NCBI GenBank assembly: GCA_035574315.1
Contig: DATLYW010000048.1
Coordinates: forward strand, 1 to 64,000
DNA from: Candidatus Zixiibacteriota bacterium
Lineage (GTDB): Bacteria > Desulfobacterota > Binatia > UBA9968
DNA: 64,000 bases
Direction of reading: 5' to 3'
Shown: positions 36,753-43,960 of the stretch, in pieces
Layout: each line of letters opens with the position of its first letter
Position numbering within the stretch: the stretch's first letter is position 1
Position numbers and translations under genes: made by a program
The notes under the pieces: generated by a model
Database searches by the model: none
Told to the model about the DNA's origin: nothing
Seen by the model: the letters and a program-made list of their open reading frames with translations, nothing else

Positions 36753-37235
36753 TCAGTGGGTGAAGATATGGCGAAGCTCCTCGAGAATCTTTTCTTCCGA
36801 GTGGGCGCGGGCGATCGAAAGCTCCTTGACCAGCAGGTTCTGGGCCGTATCGAGCATCTTCCTTTCGCCGAAGGAAAGCTCTTTATCGCCCTTGAGCACG
36901 AAGAGGTCGCGCAGCACTTTGGCGATTTCGAGGATCGAACCGGTTTTGATCTTTTCGGTGTATTCGCGATAGCGGCGATTCCAGGTCTGCTGGTCGGTGC
37001 CGACTTTCTTTTCCCTGAGGACCTTGTAGACCTTCGATACCATGGCCCGATTGATGACCTTCCGCAGGCCTACTGACTGGACGTTGTCGACGGGAATCAT
37101 GATCTTCATGTCGGTTTCGAGGATCCGCAGCATGTAAAACTTCTTCTCGGTCCCCGAAATGACGTGCGTGCGGATGGCCTCGATTTCGCCGACGCCATGG
37201 GCGGGATAAACAACCTTCTCGCCAACCTTGAACAT
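36753..37235 (-). CDS. CarD family transcriptional regulator
   Basis: A 160-residue RNA-polymerase-binding regulator of the CarD/CdnL group, which stabilises open promoter complexes, often at rRNA promoters. The N-terminal RNAP-interaction domain is MFKVGEKVVYPAHGVGEIEAI through IMIPVDNVQSVGLRKVI. The C-terminal DNA-binding helical domain has TWNRRYREYTEKIKTGSILEIAKVLRDLFVLKGDKELSFGERKMLDTAQNLLVKEL. ATG 37235 has a strong AGGAGG site; the frame runs upstream without family character. CarD next to IspD is common in Deltaproteobacteria. Confidence 0.95.
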   Translation of the reverse strand: MFKVGEKVVYPAHGVGEIEAIRTHVISGTEKKFYMLRILETDMKIMIPVDNVQSVGLRKVINRAMVSKVYKVLREKKVGTDQQTWNRRYREYTEKIKTGSILEIAKVLRDLFVLKGDKELSFGERKMLDTAQNLLVKELSIARAHSEEKILEELRHIFTH

Positions 37236-37575
37236 AAAAACCTCCTCGTGAGCGAACGCCTGTGCGCTTGATTCGGATTTCGGGGACAACGGAAACCGAC
37301 AGGTTGGATCGGCAGCAGTGCCGAATGGATGGGATGGAACGCCCGCGGACCGCCGTGCGATAACTGGATACGCCTCGTTGCCATTCGGTTGTTCATCCCG
37401 CCGGAAGCAGGCTCCAAGAAAACAGCGCTCAGCTGACTCGGACCGCGGGCTCTTAATCGAAATTTAATATACACCAGGGCCAGTCGCGGCGTCAAGCGCA
37501 GCCGAATTGTAAACCCAGAAGTTTCAACGATTTAGGGGGGAAATGTCGGAAAGCTCTGAGAGAGCCCTGCGCCGT
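37236..37575 (-). other. carD upstream region with structured leader, no gene
   Basis: These 340 bases hold no supported gene. They contain a candidate promoter (37466-37495) and a roughly 225-base untranslated leader. Two inverted repeats are interleaved: CCGAATGG (37321-37328) with CCATTCGG (37381-37388), and an 11-base pair with one mismatch (37341-37351 with 37440-37450). The order allows a pseudoknot or mutually exclusive folds. Confidence 0.5.
37466..37495 (-). promoter_or_regulatory. Candidate carD promoter
   Basis: On the minus strand TTGACG (37490-37495) is followed after 18 bases by TATATT (37466-37471) in an AT-rich patch. The predicted leader before carD is about 225 bases. Confidence 0.55.
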
Positions 37576-38079
37576 CTAGCGTCGCAGCACGAGAGCCATC
37601 GTCAGCGCGTCCTCGCCGTTGTCGGCGTAGTAAGCGCGCCTGACCCCGGTTATGCGAAAGCCGAGTGACTCGTAAAGCCTTTGCGCCGCGGTATTTGAAC
37701 GTCGAACTTCAAGTGTTACTCGAGACGACCCCCGACCGCGGGCCTGGCCGATGACCTGCTGCAGCAGTCGCCGCCCGATGCCGCGGCGCCGGTAAGCGGT
37801 GTGAACCGCGAGGTTGTGTACGTCGACCTCGTCGGGCAGCAGCCAGAAAATCACGTAGCCGACGATCCTTTCACCGGCGACCGCCAGCAGAGCGCGCGCA
37901 CAGGGCGCCTGGATCTCTTCGATGAAGAAGCGTTCGCTCCAGGGAGACGCGAACGAGGTCCGCTCGATCTTCATGACCTCGTCCAGGTCGGCGAGGCTCA
38001 TCTCGCGAAAGGCGATCGCTTCGAGGCCCGCAGGCAAGTCACAGGAAGCGCGCTTTTCCTGCGCCTTGAAAGCTTTCAT
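37576..38079 (-). CDS. rimI: Ribosomal protein S18-alanine N-acetyltransferase (RimI-like)
   Basis: A 167-residue GNAT acetyltransferase. Family marks are the N-terminal FREMSLADLDEVMKIERTSFASPWSERFFIEEI, the acetyl-CoA loop YRRRGIGRRLLQQVI (about 95-110), and RRSNTAAQRLYESLGFRITGVRRAYYADNGEDALTMAL at the end. It sits 21 bases after the ferredoxin-fusion gene and is probably co-transcribed with it. The usual tsaB neighbour is absent. Other GNAT substrates cannot be excluded, but the match to the RimI pattern is strong. Confidence 0.9.
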   Translation of the reverse strand: MKAFKAQEKRASCDLPAGLEAIAFREMSLADLDEVMKIERTSFASPWSERFFIEEIQAPCARALLAVAGERIVGYVIFWLLPDEVDVHNLAVHTAYRRRGIGRRLLQQVIGQARGRGSSRVTLEVRRSNTAAQRLYESLGFRITGVRRAYYADNGEDALTMALVLRR

Positions 38080-38100
38080 CGAGGCATTCCGCGGTCGCGG

Positions 38101-39483
38101 TCAATGCTGGCGCGCCGCGCGCGCGGCGCTTTCTTCTTTCACCAGATAAACCTCGAGCAACTTATTGCCGGCGCGGTGAACGAAACCGGTGACCTTCTCC
38201 CGGAGCGGGATGACGGTGGTGAACTCGGGCGGGAACGCTCCGATGCTGGATGAGATCCTGCGGATGCGCTCGTCCGGACACTTGCCGCGCACGATGAACT
38301 GCCCGTTTTGCAGCGCCAGATCGTAGTCGTAATCGGGCATCTCTTTTGGCAGGTCGGCCTGCGCGGGAAGGCCGAGGTCCGGCACGGCGCGCGGAAATTC
38401 CAGCCTCAGGAGATAAGCGCCGCCGCGGTCCTCGAGGGTATAGACGTTGCCGTAGCGCCGCTCGCGCTCGAGCTTCTCGACGAATCCCCGCGAATAAAAG
38501 CCGTCCACCGGAACGGGCACTTCCCTGACAACCCCGGTTTGGCGCTTGAGGAGCGGTTGCAGCAGGACAGCCAGCCCGGTCCCGTACCACGCGGGCCGAA
38601 GGGTCATCTCTTCCGCCGGCTTCGCGTAAAAAAAGCCGTCGCGCAATCGCCAGACGCCCTCCAGGGCGCCGAGGATGATGCCGACCAACACGAAAATATT
38701 GATCTCCTGGCTGAAGAGGATCTGCGGTCCGTTGGTCAGCGCCGCGATCGCCATCGCGATCACCGGATAGAGAATCACGTTATGCAGGACGTTCAGCCCC
38801 GTGCTTCCCGCCGCGCTGAAGACGATTGGATTGCCGACGGCATCCTCGAGCTGCTTCTTTATCGGATGCGGCAGCGCGCCGAGCAGCGGCTGGGCGGCGA
38901 AGAGCACGAGCGCGCGCCAGCCGCGCGACAGGGGAGCTGCGGTGCGATACCGGCTGGAGACCTCTTCGAAGCTCGCCGGCAGCTCGTTCGGAAAGGTTTT
39001 CTTGGGTCTGGCTTCCTTGCCGGGGGGCGGAGCTGCGGGGGCCGGTTTCGGCGGAGGAGACGCGGCGGGTGCAGCGTCGGGCCCCGCCGGCTTTGCCGCC
39101 GCAGGCTTGGCCTCCGCGGCCGGAGCCGCGGCGACCTGCGGGGCTGGCGCCGCAGCAGCGGCCTGGGCAGCGGGCTTGGGCGCGGCGGCCCCTCCGCCCT
39201 TGCGGAAGCGAGAGGGGAAATTCTCGCCGAAGTCGATGTCCTTGTGGAGTGCGCGGGCACGCGCGATCAAGACCTCTTCGCTCTCGATGTTGTTCGGGTC
39301 CGTGATGCAGCAGTCGACGGGACAGACCGCCGCGCACGCCTCGTAGTCGTGAAAGCCCACGCATTCGGTGCAGAGTTGAGGATCGATCTTGTAGATATTC
39401 TCACCCTGGCTGATCGCATTGTTCGGGCACTCGGGCTCGCACGCGCCGCAGTTGATGCAATCGCTGGTGATGATGGTTGCCAT
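38101..39483 (-). CDS. Two-cluster ferredoxin fused to membrane and Hsp20-like domains
   Basis: A 460-residue protein of composite architecture. Residues 1-60 are a YfhL-type ferredoxin with two [4Fe-4S] clusters (Cys9, 12, 15, 19 and Cys38, 41, 50, 54, plus adjacent Cys58-59). Residues 97-160 are an Ala/Pro-rich linker. Hydrophobic segments at about 232-250 (LHNVILYPVIAMAIAAL) and 261-280 (INIFVLVGIILGALEGV) look membrane-embedded. The C-terminal 330-445 is beta-rich and resembles alpha-crystallin/Hsp20 proteins (YLLRLEFPRAVP; LQNGQFIVRG). Function is unknown; membrane electron transfer or cluster-linked stress response is possible. rimI follows. Confidence 0.8.
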   Translation of the reverse strand: MATIITSDCINCGACEPECPNNAISQGENIYKIDPQLCTECVGFHDYEACAAVCPVDCCITDPNNIESEEVLIARARALHKDIDFGENFPSRFRKGGGAAAPKPAAQAAAAAPAPQVAAAPAAEAKPAAAKPAGPDAAPAASPPPKPAPAAPPPGKEARPKKTFPNELPASFEEVSSRYRTAAPLSRGWRALVLFAAQPLLGALPHPIKKQLEDAVGNPIVFSAAGSTGLNVLHNVILYPVIAMAIAALTNGPQILFSQEINIFVLVGIILGALEGVWRLRDGFFYAKPAEEMTLRPAWYGTGLAVLLQPLLKRQTGVVREVPVPVDGFYSRGFVEKLERERRYGNVYTLEDRGGAYLLRLEFPRAVPDLGLPAQADLPKEMPDYDYDLALQNGQFIVRGKCPDERIRRISSSIGAFPPEFTTVIPLREKVTGFVHRAGNKLLEVYLVKEESAARAARQH

Positions 39484-39494
39484 GGTGGATTTTG

Positions 39495-39523
39495 TAATTA
39501 CTGGTTTCGCGCTAGGTTGTCAA
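39495..39523 (-). promoter_or_regulatory. Promoter for the ferredoxin-fusion gene, near-leaderless
   Basis: A perfect TTGACA (39518-39523, minus strand) is followed after 17 bases by TAATTA (39495-39500). The predicted start of transcription is only about 5-7 bases before ATG 39483, and no Shine-Dalgarno is visible, so a leaderless mRNA is possible. Confidence 0.5.
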
Positions 39524-39576
39524 TAAACCAGTAGATCTTGCAACTGTCGAAGGGATCGTGTTAGCTAGCAGAGAGG

Positions 39577-39652
39577 GGCGGCGTACCCAAGTGGTTAAGG
39601 GAGAGGTCTGCAAAACCTCGATGCAGCGGTTCGAATCCGCTCGCCGCCTCCA
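39577..39652 (+). tRNA. tRNA-Cys (GCA)
   Basis: A full cloverleaf can be drawn. The acceptor is GGCGGCG (39577-39583) with CGCCGCC (39642-39648); the D stem is CCC/GGG. The anticodon stem GAGGT/ACCTC encloses loop CTGCAAA, with anticodon GCA. The T stem AGCGG/CCGCT encloses TTCGAAT. The discriminator base is T, the known identity base for tRNA-Cys, and CCA is encoded. A weak promoter-like TTGCAA-17-TTAGCT lies at 39538-39566. Confidence 0.95.
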
Positions 39653-39868
39653 GACTTACCGGCACGGCGAGCGACCGTTACCCGCTCCGAGCTGTGCGGG
39701 GCCTTCTGGTTGATCGCTTTCGCTGTGCGAGCGCGTCTTCGACCTGGGGGCAGGCCCGCGTTTGCCAGGCTTTTCAGCCGCTCCGCCGCTCTTCGAACCG
39801 CCGCGAGCGCCCGATCTCGATCCGCCGATCGAACGCCCGCAGTGGACACTAGCGTGGCGGCGCTTCGC

Positions 39869-40900
39869 TTACCTAGCGAATCTCAGCTTGTTCGGGCCTC
39901 CCGAGAACGCGTGCCTCACCTGGGCGTTGTCGAACACAGCCACCCCGAAAGCGTAATCTTTGCTTAGATCGTCGAACTGGACGTCATAGCGGCTTCCGGT
40001 CTTGAGCTTGCGGGAAAATTCCAGCGTCCAGACTCCGCGGCTCCACATCGCCCGTGCCGCGATGTCGCCCCGGTCGCCTTCCAGGGGCGCGATCACGATG
40101 CCCGCGACCTCCTGCCCCGGCTTGTATTTGCCGCTGTCGAGGGGCTCTTTCTCCCGATCGAGGATCCAGTAAGGCGGAGCCGGCTTGTTGCCTTTGGCCC
40201 CGAACTTCGGTCCCTTCCGGTCGTCCGCAACGTTGTCCGTGTACCCGCCGCCGGTCTTGGGATCGCTTTTTCTGCCCGCCTCCGGCGCTTTCTCTTTGTC
40301 GTAACGCGTGCTGTCGAGATACTGATCGTCGATCTGTCCGACGGGCCCTGTGCGTACCCGCTTCCAGTGCCAGATATCCGCCATCTCGCCGGGATTGGCG
40401 GTGTACTTGTTCCCGTAGGCCTTGCCTGCCTCGCCTGCGTGGCAGACGACCATGCAGCCCGCGGCCTCGAAGCCGGCGACGTTGATGTTCCATATCATCG
40501 CGAGCTTGTCTTCGTAGTAGCGGTTGTTGTCGCCGCCCTTGTCGTTCGGGTCCTTCAGCTTGAGCCACGAGCCATCGGCTTGCTTGACCCACGGAGACCG
40601 CCGCACGCTGTCGGTCGGATCGCGCCAGCGCGCGAGGAAGAAAACGTTGCTGTCGGTCTACAGAGCCTTAAGAGCGACTTCCGTGGCGCCTTTGTGGAGA
40701 TTGGCGCCGCCGGCGACCGGAATGGTGATCTCGCGGGCTTTTTTCCAGATCGCGTCCACTTTGCCGTCGAGCACCGGGGCCGTATCGGTTTTGACGGCGA
40801 TCAGAAGCCCGCTCTCTTCCGCGGTTTGACCCGGTCCGATCCATGCCCCGGCCGCGGCGAAAATCAAGAACGCTCCTGCCCAAAGACCGATCTTCTTCAT
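39869..40900 (-). pseudogene. Ethylbenzene-dehydrogenase-like haem-binding protein interrupted by in-frame TAG
   Basis: One reading frame of 344 codons is broken by a single TAG at 40658-40660 (codon 81). Upstream are a signal peptide (MKKIGLWAGAFLIFAAAGAWIGPGQTA) and the start of the domain (VLDGKVDAIWKKAREITI). Downstream the same frame continues TDSNVFFLARWRDPTDSVRRSPWVKQ, the normal EB_dh-family continuation. A CX3CH haem-type motif (CMVVCH, about 149-154) is followed by ANPGEMADIWHWK. Relatives are periplasmic haem b/c-binding subunits. The TAG may be a real nonsense mutation, a sequencing error or a readthrough site. A GGAGGACGTC site precedes ATG 40900. Confidence 0.75.
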
Positions 40901-40945
40901 GACGTCCTCCAGCGGCGCCGCGGGCCTGCGGGAGCTCTGCCGCGC

Positions 40946-41236
40946 TCAGGCTTCTCCCGACTCCCATCGCCGGCGCCACAGTTCGAGCCTGCACCCTGAA
41001 CGGATCGCGGCGCAGCAAGCGTCGCGGCTCAACGCGTAGATGGCGGCCTCGACCCGGTTGCGCAGGCCGAGCTTGCGAAAGATGTTCTCGATGTGGCGCT
41101 TGACTGTCGCGGGGCTGATCCCTAGAACCGATGCGATCTCCTTGTTGGTGCGCGACAGAGACAAGAGCTCCAGAACCCTCTCCTCGGCGGCCGTGAGCAC
41201 CATCGATCGTTTGCTCTCCGCCGTCTGTCGATTCAT
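40946..41236 (-). CDS. Small LuxR/GerE-type HTH protein
   Basis: A 96-residue protein consisting essentially of a LuxR-type helix-turn-helix: LTAAEERVLELLSLSRTNKEIASVLGISPATVKRHIENIFRKLGLRNRVEAAIYAL. No receiver or sensor domain is attached. ATG 41236 lies five bases after the preceding cupredoxin-like gene; the longer upstream frame is a shadow of that gene. It lies within a periplasmic redox gene run, so it may regulate that operon, perhaps through an unlinked signal input. Confidence 0.87.
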   Translation of the reverse strand: MNRQTAESKRSMVLTAAEERVLELLSLSRTNKEIASVLGISPATVKRHIENIFRKLGLRNRVEAAIYALSRDACCAAIRSGCRLELWRRRWESGEA

Positions 41237-41241
41237 CGCTT

Positions 41242-41862
41242 TCACGGCTTCTTCAGATCGATGTCCCGCGTGATCACGTCGCTGCTGCGCCGCACCTCGA
41301 TCGTTTCGCTGCGAACGCCGAGATCCGGATGCCAGACCTCCAGGCGGGCTTTCCCCACGGGAACGCCTTCGATTCGAAAAAGGCCCCGCTCGTCCACCGC
41401 CGAGAAGTAAGGATGCGGCTTGACCACCACGAAGCCTTCCATATTGGGGTGAGCGTTGCACAGGATGCGCGCGATACCGGGCTTCTCGAAGGTCGTGCCG
41501 CGAGTCTTCCCCGGCGGATAGAGGCCGAGGTCGAAGTCCTTCGCGCCGCCCCTGGAGTAGACGTTGTGGAACGTGTTGTCGTTGTTCGGGAAGTCGACCG
41601 CGGTCCCGACCAGCACCGGCAGCACGCGCGGGATGAACTTCATGTTGCGCTGATCCATCACCGCCTTGCCGGGCTTGACGCCCGCGAGGCTTGCCGCGAT
41701 TTTTTCGCTCGCCACGCCTTCCACCGAAACCACCACGTCGCGCGCCGGCCTTCCGCCGACGGTGATCGTCCCCTTGATGGTAGCCGAGCGCGCCGGAGCC
41801 GCAGGCGCCGCAAGGAACACGGCCAGCAGCGCGAGCCTCGCCGTCTTCACGAAGGAGTTCAT
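41242..41862 (-). CDS. Periplasmic cupredoxin-like protein (second copy)
   Basis: A 206-residue exported protein with signal peptide (RLALLAVFLAAPAAPARSA), a plastocyanin-like core and a carboxypeptidase-regulatory-like C-terminal sandwich (GLFRIEGVPVGKARLEVWHPDLGVRSETI). Candidate type 1 copper ligands are the His of TFHNVYS and the Cys, His and Met of CNAHPNMEG. It overlaps the upstream paralogue by ATGA. Such proteins are often labelled methylamine-utilisation or plastocyanin-like; an electron-carrier role is inferred from the ligand set and from its haem-protein neighbour. Confidence 0.83.
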   Translation of the reverse strand: MNSFVKTARLALLAVFLAAPAAPARSATIKGTITVGGRPARDVVVSVEGVASEKIAASLAGVKPGKAVMDQRNMKFIPRVLPVLVGTAVDFPNNDNTFHNVYSRGGAKDFDLGLYPPGKTRGTTFEKPGIARILCNAHPNMEGFVVVKPHPYFSAVDERGLFRIEGVPVGKARLEVWHPDLGVRSETIEVRRSSDVITRDIDLKKP

Positions 41863-42599
41863 TTTTTGGCCCCCGTTCCCGGTGTGTAGAAGAAGTCGAC
41901 GCTGTGCGAGGCTCCCGCCTTGACCTCCACCTGTTTCTCCAGCGTCCCCAGGGTCTCGTGCCAGACCTTGAGCTTGTAGCTGCCTGTTGGAACTTCGTTG
42001 ATCATGAACTCGCCGTAGATGTCGGTGGTCGCCTGGTAGGGATGCTCGGCGACCGAGATGTAGGCCGACATCCAGGGATGGACCTCGCAAAGGATCCTGA
42101 CCAGACCGGCGTGGACAAGAGGCTTTCGGCTCACGCGCCCCGGGTACAGTCCGACGTTGAACTGAGGCTGCCCATCGGGGAAGAACGCGTGGGCGGTATG
42201 CAGGATGGGATCGGAGTTCTTAAACAGGACGAACTGCCCGACGCTGGCGGTCTGGACATGAGGCACGAAGCGGCACCGCACGTTGTCGAGCTCGTGGACG
42301 GTCTCCTTTTCCACGGTCTTGCCGCGCGTCACGCCCTCCAGCATCACCACCGCATAACGCAGGCCCTGGCCGGGGCCGACGATCAGGGTTTCGTTGGGAA
42401 CGTTCTTGCAGATCTCCTTGTACTTGGTGATCTTGAGCGGCGGCAGCTTCGGCACCGCTCCGCGAAACTTCACGGTGCCGCGAATCGTCCCGCCGTTGAC
42501 CACGGTGATCTCCTCGTAGGCGCCGAGTGCCGGAGGGGCCACGAGAGCAAACAACGCGAGCAACGACAGGACCGGCATCTTCGCGGTTTTGTTCGACAT
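41859..42599 (-). CDS. Periplasmic cupredoxin-like protein (first copy)
   Basis: A 246-residue exported protein with signal peptide (VLSLLALFALVAPPALGA), a plastocyanin-like domain and a C-terminal carboxypeptidase-regulatory-like fold (GEFMINEVPTGSYKLKVWHETLGTLEKQVEV). Candidate copper ligands are His in HTAHAFF and Cys/His/Met in CEVHPWMSAYI. It is similar in layout to the next gene, so the two are probably paralogues. ATG 42599 is used; a second ATG at 42578 would still give a signal peptide and would suit the sigma-54 element better. Confidence 0.83.
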   Translation of the reverse strand: MSNKTAKMPVLSLLALFALVAPPALGAYEEITVVNGGTIRGTVKFRGAVPKLPPLKITKYKEICKNVPNETLIVGPGQGLRYAVVMLEGVTRGKTVEKETVHELDNVRCRFVPHVQTASVGQFVLFKNSDPILHTAHAFFPDGQPQFNVGLYPGRVSRKPLVHAGLVRILCEVHPWMSAYISVAEHPYQATTDIYGEFMINEVPTGSYKLKVWHETLGTLEKQVEVKAGASHSVDFFYTPGTGAKK

Positions 42600-43039
42600 G
42601 GTGCCCTGTCGCAGCAGCAACGCCCATGCCACGAACCAAAGTGAAATTCCACTTGTTTTTTCGAAGCCGCCGCGTCGGTTTCGCAACTCTGCAAAAAACC
42701 GCGCCGCACAGATCGCACCGGTAGGAATTGCCGCGCGAGCGGCGTTCGATGCAAGAAGCAGATGCTTCGGCGCCGGTCTTGCTCGCAGCTTCGCTCAGTA
42801 AGACGTCGAACCGCTCTGCGCGCGGCTCACGGGAAAGCGCAGCGGTTGAATGGCTTGAACGGTTTGGACCCTTGCCTGAGCGCGGAAATAGTAGTGAGCT
42901 CACCGGCCCTTGCGAAGCTGTCGCTCTGCGCAGAGGAAGCGAGCGCAAGATCCAGGTGCGGGAGCGCTTCCTGGCACAGCGCGCTCCCGCGGAATCTTAC
43001 ACAGGTTTCGCAGTGCCGCCGGGGAGCGCCTGGTAAAGC
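42600..43039. other. Intergenic region upstream of redox operon, no gene
   Basis: These 440 bases between the first cupredoxin-like gene and the FmdB gene carry no supported coding region. They hold a sigma-54-type element at 42616-42631, a locally AT-richer stretch, and two TTGAA(C/T) repeat units at 42846-42860. Confidence 0.5.
42616..42631 (-). promoter_or_regulatory. Sigma-54 (-24/-12) promoter element
   Basis: On the minus strand TGGCATGGGCGTTGCT matches the sigma-54 consensus TGGCAYG-N4-TTGCW at every defined position. It lies directly upstream of the cupredoxin-like/LuxR/haem operon. The predicted transcript start (near 42605) leaves only about six bases before ATG 42599, so either a downstream start (42578) is used or the match is accidental. 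Confidence 0.5.
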
Positions 43040-43213
43040 TCAGCTCTTCTTTGAGGTCTGGACCATGAAGGGAGCGATCTGTTGCTTTACCTGCGAGCTC
43101 CCGCAGCTTGAGCACCTGATGCCTTCTTTCTTGGCTCGTTCGAGTTCCGCGAACGAATAAGTCAGCTGAAAGATCTTTTCGCACTTCTGGCAACGAAACT
43201 CGTAAGTTGGCAT
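43040..43213 (-). CDS. FmdB-type zinc ribbon protein
   Basis: A 57-residue FmdB/CxxC-CxxC regulatory-protein-like zinc ribbon: MPTYEFRCQKCEKIFQL, then GIRCSSCGSSQVKQQIAPF. The four cysteines form the ribbon. ATG 43213 follows AGGAGAGGG. Proteins of this type are common, and their function beyond metal binding is not settled. It lies 186 bases downstream of the probable selenoprotein gene on the same strand. Confidence 0.9.
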   Translation of the reverse strand: MPTYEFRCQKCEKIFQLTYSFAELERAKKEGIRCSSCGSSQVKQQIAPFMVQTSKKS

Positions 43214-43399
43214 GGCTGCCCTCTCCTGATGGATGAGAAAAACAACGAGCATCTCCCCGGCGGTTCCGCGCCGAGCGTAGCGCCCGGACCGACGGGTAGC
43301 AGAACAGCGAAAATTTAATTTCAGCCAAAACAGAGTCAAGCAACCAAGGCGGCGTGAAGGCGATAGCGTCGGTGCTCAGGGCTTGCAAAGGCCGGGAAA

Positions 43400-43960
43400 T
43401 CACAAGCTCCCGCCGCGCTCGAATCGCGACGCGACTTGGTCGAAGGCCTCCAGTATCCGGCGGGCGGGTGGGCGATCGGCCGGTTCGCGGCTTCGGTGGG
43501 CGAAGAGAACGTTTCCGGCCCGATCGAGGAGAAAGTCACCACCGCCTTGGAAGACGTCCTCGCTGCGCTCGAATCGGGGCAACTCCGCTTCCCGCCATCG
43601 CCGCCAGTAAAAGCCGAGCGTCGCCGGCGCGAGAAGCCTGAACCAGGAAAACCTCTTCAGCCCGAAGGCTCGATAGGCGTCTCGGCCCGGGTCCGAAAGC
43701 AGGCGGAACGGCCACTGCTGCTGCTCCCGGTAGTCGGCCAGCCGTGAGGGCGGGGCGAAGGAGACGACGACGACAGTAATCCCGCGCCGGTCGAACTCCT
43801 CCTTGAGATCGCGCACCTCCCCGAGGTGCTCCCGGCACGGAAGTCAGGCAAGATGTCTGAGAAAAATCAGGAGCAGGTAATCGCTAAAGCACTCGCTGAG
43901 CGAAACGGAACGGCCGCCCGGATCGATTAGCCTGAGTCGATCGAGATCGACCGATTGCAT
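43400..43960 (-). CDS. Probable selenoprotein, SelL-related thioredoxin-fold redox protein (in-frame TGA = Sec39)
   Basis: A 186-residue peroxiredoxin-like (AhpC-TSA_2) protein read through one in-frame TGA at 43844-43846. Before it is DPGGRSVSLSECFSDYLLLIFLRHLA; after it, LPCREHLGEVRDLKEEFDRRGITVVVVSFAPP, in the same frame. This places TGA at the first position of a redox CxxC-type motif (U-L-P-C), where Cys homologues read FLRHxxCxxCR. A 7-bp hairpin 15 bases after the TGA fits a bacterial SECIS. The rest (LLSDPGRDAYRAFGL, then FQGGGDFLLDRAGNVLFAHRS) completes the fold. ATG 43960 lacks a clear ribosome site. selA/B/C/D are not in the window. Confidence 0.82.
43813..43829 (-). promoter_or_regulatory. 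Candidate bacterial SECIS hairpin
   Basis: Read on the minus strand, GCACCTC (43829-43823) pairs perfectly with GAGGTGC (43819-43813) around a GGG loop. The stem begins 15 bases and the loop 22 bases after the in-frame TGA, within the spacing expected of SelB-binding bacterial SECIS elements, which also need a G at the start of the apical loop. Confidence 0.65.

Noticed and set aside
39595-39849. 84-codon minus-strand open frame across the tRNA-Cys gene
   Set aside because: It overlaps the tRNA, has no ribosome site and no domain; the tRNA explains the sequence.
40658-40660. Pyrrolysine at the TAG codon
   Set aside because: The context suggests replacement of an ordinary aromatic residue, no Pyl machinery is visible, and no other gene in the window has an internal TAG.
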